From Erwinia sp. 198 (GTDB taxonomy: Bacteria; Pseudomonadota; Gammaproteobacteria; Enterobacterales; Enterobacteriaceae): a stretch of DNA of 63,127 nucleotides. Both the position numbers and the translations under genes were made by a program. Shown here piece by piece: positions 27,952-35,505 of the stretch (positions are counted from its first letter, which is position 1; each line of letters opens with the position of its first letter). Below the pieces are notes generated by a model. The model ran no database searches. It saw nothing but the letters and a program-made list of their open reading frames with translations, and had not been told where the DNA came from. The stretch covers positions 1-63,127 of the forward strand of contig NZ_RHUM01000019.1 in the NCBI RefSeq assembly GCF_003937915.1, given 5' to 3'.

Positions 27952-29160
27952 ATGATGAAACGCGATTACGGTGGTGTGGGTACGATAGCTTTGAGAGCCA
28001 GTTCTTTACTGCAGGCAATGAGCCGGGATATTGAGGAGCAGCGGAAAGAGTTTAACCTGACGGAGTACCACCAGACTTATACCCGCAATGCAGTGGCAAA
28101 GCTACCTAAACTGAGCCGCCGTATCGTCGAACAATCCATGAAAGAAATGGAAGAACAGGGTTATGATTTCAACAAAAAGCAGGTCGGTAACGTTGAACAA
28201 TATGCGTTAACAATTCAAAACGTTATAGATATCTATGCGCATCGCAAAATTCCTAAATACCGGGATATCCACCGGGAACCCTATGTGATTTTTGTGGTAA
28301 ACCTGAAAGGGGGGGTATCGAAGACCGTCAGCACCGTAACGTTGGCACATGCGCTACGTGTACATCAGGATTTATTGCGTCATGATTTACGGATCCTGGT
28401 AATAGATCTTGACCCTCAGGCATCCAGCACCATGTTTCTGGATCACACTCACAGCATTGGCTCGGTTCTTGAGACTGCTGCGCAGGCTATGTTGAACGAT
28501 CTTGATGCGGACACATTACGCGAAACTGTTATCCGTCCGACGATTATCCCTGGCGTGGATGTGATACCGGCATCCATTGATGATGGTTTTGTGGCCAGCC
28601 AGTGGGAATCATTGGTTGCAGAGCATCTACCCGGCTCGAAGCCTTCTGAAGTCCTCAGAAAAAAAATCATTGACCGTGTTGCTGCCGACTACGATTTTAT
28701 TTTTATCGATACCGGCCCTCATCTCGATCCGTTTTTGCTTAATGGCCTGGCGGCAAGCGATTTACTGTTGACGCCCACTCCACCGGCACAGGTCGATTTC
28801 CATTCGACGCTTAAGTATCTGACCCGCTTACCGGAAATGCTGGAGCGGCTGGAAGAAGAGGGTATCGAACCGCGATTAAGCGCAAATATCGGGTTTATGT
28901 CCAAGATGACCAGTAAGCGCGATCATGAAACGTCACACAGTCTGGCGCGGGAAGTTTATGCAAGCAGCATTCTGGATTCATCCTTGCCGCGCCTGGATGG
29001 ATTTGAACGCTGCGGTGAGTCATTCGATACGATAATAAGTGCAAATCCGGTGTCTTATCCCGGTAGCGCAGAAGCACTAAAAAAGGCCCGCACAGAAGCC
29101 GAACGTTTCACAAAGGCGGTTTTTGACCGAATAGAGTTCATCAGGGGATCCGCAGAATGA
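27952..29160 (+). CDS. parA: ParA/SopA-type plasmid partition ATPase
   Basis: 402 residues, type Ia ParA. An N-terminal winged HTH region (about 1-105) is used for operator binding. The deviant Walker A is LKGGVSKTVS, the A' motif LVIDLDPQASSTMF, and Walker B FIFIDTGPHLD. Forms ATP-dependent nucleoid gradients that position plasmid copies with ParB. Its stop overlaps the parB start by four bases (ATGA). Closest in organisation to F SopA and P1 ParA. Confidence 0.95.
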   Translation: MMKRDYGGVGTIALRASSLLQAMSRDIEEQRKEFNLTEYHQTYTRNAVAKLPKLSRRIVEQSMKEMEEQGYDFNKKQVGNVEQYALTIQNVIDIYAHRKIPKYRDIHREPYVIFVVNLKGGVSKTVSTVTLAHALRVHQDLLRHDLRILVIDLDPQASSTMFLDHTHSIGSVLETAAQAMLNDLDADTLRETVIRPTIIPGVDVIPASIDDGFVASQWESLVAEHLPGSKPSEVLRKKIIDRVAADYDFIFIDTGPHLDPFLLNGLAASDLLLTPTPPAQVDFHSTLKYLTRLPEMLERLEEEGIEPRLSANIGFMSKMTSKRDHETSHSLAREVYASSILDSSLPRLDGFERCGESFDTIISANPVSYPGSAEALKKARTEAERFTKAVFDRIEFIRGSAE

Positions 29161-30122
29161 AAAAGGTATTAGCACGCGGGCGTGTACTGGGAAACAGCAG
29201 TTCTGAGTTTGCCAAAATGCTCGAAGGGGAAGGTAGTTTCAGGACCTTTACGCTTAAATCAGGTAAAACCGCAAAATTTGTCAGTACCGTTGTGTTTAGC
29301 GGAGACATTGAGGCTAAAACATTTGTTGACTCAGCTGTTAACGGGCGTGACCAAACCATGCTTACGCCTGAATCAGTTAGTGATATCTTACGTACCATTA
29401 AGCTACAACAATTTTTTCCCGCCATCGGTCGCGAAGTCGGTGGGCGTATCGAAATATTGGACGGTACACGCCGGCGTGCCGCATGTATATTTAGCCAGAC
29501 AAAATTTGACGTACTGGTCACCAAAGACGAGCTCAGTATTGCAGACGCGCGACAGCTGGCTATTGATATCCAGACAGCGCGGGAACACAGTTTACGCGAG
29601 CTGGGCAAACGTTTTGAGATGATGTACGACAAAGGGATGTCCAAGGATGAAATAGCGAGAGCGGAAAATATCTCTCCGGCTAAAGTTACGCGCGCGTTCC
29701 AGGCTGCTGCGGTCCCTGATGAGATGGTCGCCATTTTCCCCATGATTAATGATATCTCCCTGGCTGATTATCAGTTACTTCTCAGGGTAGCTGAAGACGC
29801 TAAAAATAAAGGGGTGCCTGTCGCTGAACTGATGAAAAGGGTTCGGCAGCAGATTGCAGATACCGAGGGGGCAAGTACGGATAAAGCGAAAATTGTTGCG
29901 ATAATCCGTGCTGAAAGTAAGAGCTTAAAACAGGCAGCAGGTAAGCAGGTTGAAACAGTAAAACTGCGCGAATTTGCCGATCGTCGTCAATATGCCAGAA
30001 AGAAAACTGATCAAAAAAAACGCCTGGTGACCTACGAGTTCTCCCGAATGTCACCTGCTTTACAGGCAGAAATTGATGAGGCAATAAAGCAAATAATGAG
30101 AAAAATGCCTTCCGGAGACTAA
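29157..30122 (+). CDS. parB: ParB/SopB-type partition protein
   Basis: 321 residues. N-terminal ParA-interacting segment about 1-40. ParB nuclease-like CTP-binding core about 70-170, with GGRIEILDGTRRRAAC (box II, GTRRRAA). HTH about 175-210 (MSKDEIARAENISPAKVTRAF), then a C-terminal dimerisation region. Binds a centromere and stimulates ParA. I could not find repeated sopC-like 43-base units downstream, so the centromere is unidentified here. Overlaps parA by 4 bases. Confidence 0.93.
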   Translation: MKKVLARGRVLGNSSSEFAKMLEGEGSFRTFTLKSGKTAKFVSTVVFSGDIEAKTFVDSAVNGRDQTMLTPESVSDILRTIKLQQFFPAIGREVGGRIEILDGTRRRAACIFSQTKFDVLVTKDELSIADARQLAIDIQTAREHSLRELGKRFEMMYDKGMSKDEIARAENISPAKVTRAFQAAAVPDEMVAIFPMINDISLADYQLLLRVAEDAKNKGVPVAELMKRVRQQIADTEGASTDKAKIVAIIRAESKSLKQAAGKQVETVKLREFADRRQYARKKTDQKKRLVTYEFSRMSPALQAEIDEAIKQIMRKMPSGD

Positions 30123-30135
30123 AAGTTTTATCGGG

Positions 30136-30153
30136 TGCCGGGCGATCCCGGCA
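30136..30153 (+). terminator. Short GC hairpin after parB
   Basis: TGCCGGG-CGAT-CCCGGCA, a perfect 7-base stem 13 bases past the parB stop, followed by TTGTT. Probable end of the parAB transcript; the T run is weak. A centromere site cannot be excluded. Confidence 0.55.
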
Positions 30154-30409
30154 TTGTTCACAGGACAAATTGCCCCGCCCAAAATTCGTATGTAAGTAAC
30201 TGAATAATAAATTTTTTAATGTATTCTTTCATACTGAAAGTCCCACCATTGTCTTCTGCTCTGAATTACAGATTTCGCATTAACCTTTAACCCTTGCCTG
30301 TAGTGCACCAGTTGCGCTTTCTCCACTGCGCCCTCTGCTTGCGGCGGGCAGATTTGTCGGCACGTCGCAGGTCGGAAGACAGATAACTTTAATTCGGCAG
30401 GATGTCTTT

Positions 30410-31600
30410 ATGCGCATCACACTTTTTATGCATTGGCGCTTAGCACAAATATATCTGCGCTGGGGAAGCGGGCATTATATGACTTCAGGACGCAGATGTA
30501 TGCGCCTTCAGCATGGAATGAGCAATTATCTGAACTACACGCTACGGGCGTAAGAGGACATGTATTTACCTGGCATCCCGGGTGGTTGCACGGCTTCCAA
30601 AGCCGCGACTGGCACGGAAACCAGGACCTTATTCAGCTCTGTCAGTTGGGGTATGTAATCTATGCGGGTCGCACCTGTCAGGATTTAAAACCAATGCGCA
30701 TGCATGTGCGTTCTGGTTCTGAAAGCCGCCAGGCGCTGGATGTCCTCTCCCTCACGCTGGTTGCAAACAATAATTACAATATCGACAGCGATTATCCATT
30801 TTAAATCATGGCGTTATTGGAGCGTATAGCTTCGGCAACGGGCATGCTTTACGCTTGTGAAAACGGGCGAAAAGCCTGTGACGGCCCGCTTAAGGCCTTA
30901 TCCGTACAGGAACATCTGCGCTACGTGGTTGAGCTGCACGGGAAGAATAGCGATAGCGGCCAGAAAAAGCCGTTGCGTCTCTGGTTATCTGAAAAGTATT
31001 TACGTTATGCGGCATCTCTGCAGAAGATTTCCGTACCTGGTTTGGCCAGTTCAGCAACCGGGCAGTCAGGAATGGCCAGACGGAAGCCTGCGCAAAAGAT
31101 ACGAGCGGCATCTGCTACGTATCGAGCGCACTGGCTGGAACACAAACACTCCCTGCGCAACCAGCTGAGGCAAATTCGGCGCTGGATTGTCAGTGCAGAC
31201 CTGGCGAGGAAGAAGCTGGACAAAGTCACCATGCTGGAAAGCGCGCCGGTAAAAGGCAGCCGCCAAAGCGGGGAATGTCTGGATGAACTGCGGAATGAAA
31301 CGGCAGGGCAGGCGGGTATCCTTGCGGCAGCTAAACTGGGCAGGCACAACGGCCGTTACCGTGTCCGATCACCTGGTCATCGAAAACGATGGTTCACCAG
31401 GATATCGTGCCGGGATAGGCGCTGAAAACCGAACAGCCGGCCCTCCTGAATATCGATCCGGAAACCTGTTACCGTCTCCTGCCGGAGAGCATCGGCTTTC
31501 TCCGACCTTAAAAAAATCCCATTTTGTCTTGCCGCGCTCAGGTGCGGCTTTTGCGCCGGCTCAGCGACATAAATCCTGTATTTGAGGCTTCGCGAGCTTC
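30410..31600 (+). pseudogene. Decayed gene(s) of unknown family
   Basis: Several plus-strand frames look protein-like but none is whole. ATG at 30410 gives MRITLFMHWRLA, then a frame change joins SALGKRALYDFRTQMYAPSA, running to a stop at 30804. The next frame starts ALLERIASATGMLYACENGR, and near 31430-31510 a third reads PALLNIDPETCYRLLPESIG. It looks like one or two genes with frameshifts, possibly plasmid maintenance or transfer related. No family is recognised and no product is assigned. Confidence 0.4.
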
Positions 31601-32496
31601 TTTACTGAGGTATTTTTATTGCATTTGCCGATCGCGCTGAAGCCGAAAATGCCAAAGCTGCATCTGAAAAGGCAGTAACTTCGAACGTTACTCCTGAATA
31701 AAATAAGTCCTTTATAAAGGAAGTATCTTTTGTGCCGCTCCAGGGCAGTATTGAAAGGTTCCTTCCTCCAATGTGTTACTACATAAAACAGGTGACCAGA
31801 ATCAGATACTGATATATCGACAAAAAACATAAGGCAACACCTGATGCAACCAGTGAGCAAAACAACAAGTTAATTATGGAAAAAAGGAATTAAATTAGTT
31901 ACAGCATCCTCATCAATATGGGCAGCAACGGTACTCTCTGAAATTGAGCGCTTTTTTTCTACTGAAAAGTTTATCCATTTCCGCCTGGAGGGTCAGGGAA
32001 TAAAATGCTTTAAAAAGTATGATGTAACTAAAATGTAATTTCGTTTTAAGAGCAGTCGCTGAAAGTTTGATGTACAAGTACGTAGGCACCAACGCCGAGA
32101 TATGCCCGACACCGGGCAAAGGCTTAGCCGGGCCACGCCGACGCTCTTTCATAGCTTAAAGCGGGTCAGGCTTTGCAGAGATAGGGGTAATCGATAAAAC
32201 CTGTCAAACGGGCGACGGCGCCCCTTACCAATTGCACTGTATTGAGCATCTGCTGCCATCTTTATGCCGCAGAGCGACATATGCTGCCGGCAACTGCTTC
32301 AGGCACCAGCTTTGTTGGTGATCAGAGCACAAAGGTAAAGTCGTCCCGTTGCGCCAGGCGGTGACGCTTCTGGATGCATTCTGTGAAGCGGCTGCCACGA
32401 ACATAAGTAAGGGTGATTCTACGGTTCATCATTTCATTTCATGTTATGTTGCATTGCCTGCAAAAACAGAATTCGTAAGAATCAAAATGGATCTTT
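31601..32496. other. Gene-free stretch before the response regulator
   Basis: About 900 bases with no convincing coding frame, RNA gene or strong repeat. Short frames at 31561-31860 and 31913-32152 (minus) have no ribosome-binding site and no family signature. The last 100 bases presumably hold the promoter of the response regulator. Confidence 0.5.
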
Positions 32497-33111
32497 ATGG
32501 ATAAAACAATTTATCTTGTCGACGACGATGAATCCGTCATTAGCTCGCTGCAAAATCTTCTCAGGTCGGAGGGCTATCTGATCTCGGCTTTTACCCGCCC
32601 GTCAGATTTCCTTGACCTGAGGGATTACCCTACGCCTTGTTGTCTGATAGTGGATTTGAATATGCCCGGATTTGACGGTTTTGATGTTTCCGTGCACCTT
32701 ACCGCTCATGGCCATGCTATCCCCACCATTTTCCTGACTGGCTACGGCACTATTCCGCTCACGGTCAGGGCAATGAAGGGCGGCGCGTTTGAATTCCTGA
32801 CCAAGCCCGTTATGCCGGACGATTTACTGCGGGTGGTTGCTGACGCGCTCGCGCTTTCTGAAAAAAGCGCGGTAATTTCACAGGAAAAGCTGGAAATTAC
32901 CGGTCGATACGCTTCGCTTACTCCCCGTGAAAAAGAGCTGATGCAGTTTGTCCTTCTGGGACTGCTGAATAAACAGATTGCTGCAGAAATGGGCATCAGC
33001 GAAATAACGGCAAAGGTGCATAAACGCAGGGTAATGGAGAAAATGAAAGTCCGGTCGGTTTCAGAACTTGTCAGAACGGCGGAAAAACTGGGGCTTTTGC
33101 AGGAGATGTAG
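32497..33111 (+). CDS. FixJ/NarL-type response regulator
   Basis: 204 residues. Receiver domain about 3-120, with acidic pair DDDE, phospho-acceptor Asp in LIVDLNMPG, and Lys in LTKPV. LuxR-type HTH about 138-198 (LTPREKELMQFVLLGLLNKQ through AEMGISEITAKVHKRR). A DNA-binding output regulator with no kinase beside it. The nearest histidine kinase is the 1855-residue protein at 42112-47679, whose adjacent regulator lacks a DNA-binding domain, so this is a plausible output partner. Convergent with the GNAT gene, with a shared terminator between them. Confidence 0.92.
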   Translation: MDKTIYLVDDDESVISSLQNLLRSEGYLISAFTRPSDFLDLRDYPTPCCLIVDLNMPGFDGFDVSVHLTAHGHAIPTIFLTGYGTIPLTVRAMKGGAFEFLTKPVMPDDLLRVVADALALSEKSAVISQEKLEITGRYASLTPREKELMQFVLLGLLNKQIAAEMGISEITAKVHKRRVMEKMKVRSVSELVRTAEKLGLLQEM

Positions 33112-33242
33112 TCGGGGTTTGGGGAGCAACGGAACAGTAAACGCCGTTAAGCCGTCAATTTGAATAGTGATTACTTTAATAATCAATAAATTACATCTAT
33201 TTTTGTTCTGCAGAGCAATAATATTGAGCACCGGCCCTGATG

Positions 33243-33282
33243 AGCCAGGCTGCTCTTCCTGGCCTTCATTCTCAGCCTGGCT
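33243..33282. terminator. Bidirectional hairpin between response regulator and GNAT genes
   Basis: AGCCAGGCTG (33243-33252) pairs perfectly with CAGCCTGGCT (33273-33282) over a 20-base loop, between two convergent genes. It ends two bases from the GNAT stop, so it probably terminates the lux-like operon. Confidence 0.65.
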
Positions 33283-33284
33283 AA

Positions 33285-34175
33285 TCAGACTGAGAGTGAA
33301 TGAGTTTGCAACATTTGACCTATCGGACAGCACAACCGGAGGCTATGTCGTCTGAAGCCGCGCTGAAATAACCAAAACCAGCCTCCTTTGTTATCAGGTG
33401 TCAGGCCCATATCCCGAAAACCCGCCCGGTAAAGCGTCGGAAGAGCATCTGCAAGCGTGCTATTGAACCGGATACGAAGATAGACAAGTCGGCTGTAAGG
33501 CAGACGAGTTATTTCATCTATCATTCTGCGCGTCGTCTGATAAAGGGTGACTTCTATACGATCGCCAATGTCGGCAATGTCCAGTGGTAAGGCTGTCTGT
33601 ATTAAAGGTAAAGATTGCGTCTTACCGAACTGAATAACAAGAAGCGACAACCAGGGATGCTGCTCACTTATATCCTCTATCTGTGGTATTGGCCGTGGCT
33701 GTAAAGCCTGCACGCCCAGCATCACGCTTTCACGATCGTCTGGTTTAAATGGCGACACGACGTAATCCCGTAACAGGGCTGTGGTATGAAAACCAAGTTT
33801 TTCTGCTATCCGCTGTGAATAAGAATGGCTGCATACCATTTTTATGGTGAGCGTAGTCAGCTGTTGTTTACGCGCCTCGCAGCAAAGATGCATCCCTAGT
33901 CTTGTAGCCACGCCGCGATGTCGCTCCCCCGGATGAGTCGCGAACATCGCAAGTTCGGCGCTGGGTGCATTTTCAGATCGCCATAAGGCCGCATGGCCGA
34001 TGATGCGGTCATCTTTCACTGCCACCGCGCTTTGCCAGTGACGCTGTGCATTATGCCAACCGATCATCGTGGGGATATAAAGGTCAGAATAAACGTAGCG
34101 GTCGCCGTACACCTCGCGAAACAGTTCACTGATCCCATCAGCATCATCAGGCAGGAAGTTTCTGATGACGATCAT
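33285..34175 (-). CDS. GNAT N-acetyltransferase with long C-terminal region
   Basis: 296 residues, about double a minimal GNAT. The N-terminal half (1-150) has the acetyl-CoA motif HPGERHRGVATRLG near 81-94 and a beta-bulge MFAT. Residues about 155-296 form a second region I do not recognise; it could be a degenerate second GNAT fold, since DALPTLYRAGFRDMGL resembles a GNAT C-terminal strand-helix. Last gene of the five-gene operon, overlapping the adenylating enzyme by 4 bases (ATGA). This suggests it acylates an intermediate or the product, or gives self-protection. Substrate unknown. Confidence 0.8.
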   Translation of the reverse strand: MIVIRNFLPDDADGISELFREVYGDRYVYSDLYIPTMIGWHNAQRHWQSAVAVKDDRIIGHAALWRSENAPSAELAMFATHPGERHRGVATRLGMHLCCEARKQQLTTLTIKMVCSHSYSQRIAEKLGFHTTALLRDYVVSPFKPDDRESVMLGVQALQPRPIPQIEDISEQHPWLSLLVIQFGKTQSLPLIQTALPLDIADIGDRIEVTLYQTTRRMIDEITRLPYSRLVYLRIRFNSTLADALPTLYRAGFRDMGLTPDNKGGWFWLFQRGFRRHSLRLCCPIGQMLQTHSLSV

Positions 34176-35467
34176 TTTCCTTCTTCCCCTGTTACATACG
34201 GACGGCGGTCTATTACCCGTTGCAATTTTCCTGTACGGGCGTTGCAGATAAGCTCATCCTGTCTGCACCACTCAATGACTATTCGCAGCTGGCTTGTTTC
34301 GAGTAGAGCGGCGAATGAGTGATCCCTTTCCTGGAGAGAATGATACAGAGCATCCGCATGGCTATCACTACCGGTGAAGGCAATGCACAGAGTCAGCCAA
34401 TCGCAATTATCCTGATGATCCAGGATCATCTGCCACTGCTGTCTGCCGAACATTTCGGTGATAAGAGTGTCGAACTCATCAGGAAAAACAGAAGAACAAG
34501 CTACGCGAATACGGTGCCCGAGACTGCTTCGTCCTTGCAAAACAAACTTACGCCCGGTTTTTCCCGGCGGTTCACGCCAGGCAGCAAGATCGCCAACCGG
34601 ATAACGAATCAGCGGCATGAGTTTACGTGTCAGATTAGTGACGACCAGCATGCCGGTGCGTCCCTCCTCAAGGATGGATTCTCCGGTCACATCATCAATG
34701 ATTTCGACGATAGTTTCGGGTTCAAAGACCCGATGTTCTCCGGCAAGGCACTCCGGGGTACTGGCACCGATCAAACCTGAGTCAACGCCAGCACATCCAA
34801 TAGAAGCAATACGGGCATTAGGGAATGTCTGCTTAAGCAGCAACAACTGTTCTGCAAATATGCTCTCACTGCCAAAAAGTAGTAACGAGATCCCAGGCAG
34901 CTGCTGCCCCCCTATGCCTGCAGCAAATTGTAATAACTTAGCAGGGACGCCAGCAATGACGTTGACCTTATGCTGGATGAGCTGGTCAAATAATGCCTGC
35001 GGTGCCATCATGCCGCTAAAAGGATATTCGCATACCGGCGTATCCATATAAGTGAGCGCACCATGAATAAATAAAAAGCTGGAGTAAAGATCTCCGGCGA
35101 AAAACAGATTCGCAACACGGTCGCCGGAATGCAGCTGGTTTGCCAGACTACGGCCAAAACTGGTGACAAATGCACGCCATTCGCTGCGGGTATAAACGGA
35201 CAGTTTGCTGGCACCGGTAGTGCCACCGGTTTTAAATACGATGCCGTCGGTAACGGGCCCGGTCAAAACCGGCCAGTGAGTTAGTCCGCTACTTCCTTCC
35301 CAATACTCACGAGGCTCTACCAGCGGCAAGTCGCATAGCTGCCAGTCAGCCTGCGGAATCTGCTGGTAGAGCCGGGCGTAATAGGAAGAGTGTCGACGGG
35401 CGAATTCCACAAGTTGTTTAAGGGATAAGACCGCAGCGTCAGCGGTGCTCGTCTCTTGCCTGGGCAT
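34172..35467 (-). CDS. EhpF/PaaK-like adenylating enzyme (ANL superfamily)
   Basis: 431 residues. ATP-binding P-loop of the ANL superfamily, FKTGGTTGASK (about 78-88). Further adenylate motifs are LLFGSESIF near 185 and GCAGVDSGLIG near 210, and the acidic AMP-ribose motif is within RYPVGDLAAW. Resembles EhpF and PaaK-type enzymes that make an acyl-adenylate; a full CoA-transfer C-terminal domain is not evident. Ends in NARTGKLQRVIDRR. Lies 38 bases after the LuxC-EhpF fusion and overlaps the GNAT, so it should act in the same pathway, possibly on a second carboxylate. Confidence 0.82.
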   Translation of the reverse strand: MPRQETSTADAAVLSLKQLVEFARRHSSYYARLYQQIPQADWQLCDLPLVEPREYWEGSSGLTHWPVLTGPVTDGIVFKTGGTTGASKLSVYTRSEWRAFVTSFGRSLANQLHSGDRVANLFFAGDLYSSFLFIHGALTYMDTPVCEYPFSGMMAPQALFDQLIQHKVNVIAGVPAKLLQFAAGIGGQQLPGISLLLFGSESIFAEQLLLLKQTFPNARIASIGCAGVDSGLIGASTPECLAGEHRVFEPETIVEIIDDVTGESILEEGRTGMLVVTNLTRKLMPLIRYPVGDLAAWREPPGKTGRKFVLQGRSSLGHRIRVACSSVFPDEFDTLITEMFGRQQWQMILDHQDNCDWLTLCIAFTGSDSHADALYHSLQERDHSFAALLETSQLRIVIEWCRQDELICNARTGKLQRVIDRRPYVTGEEGK

Positions 35468-35505
35468 GATTCTATATCCTTATAGTTAAAACAGACGGCA
35501 AATAT

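Noticed and set aside
30123..30432. sopC-like centromere repeats downstream of parB
   Set aside because: No tandem 43-base units or repeated 16-base dyads were seen; only a single short hairpin.
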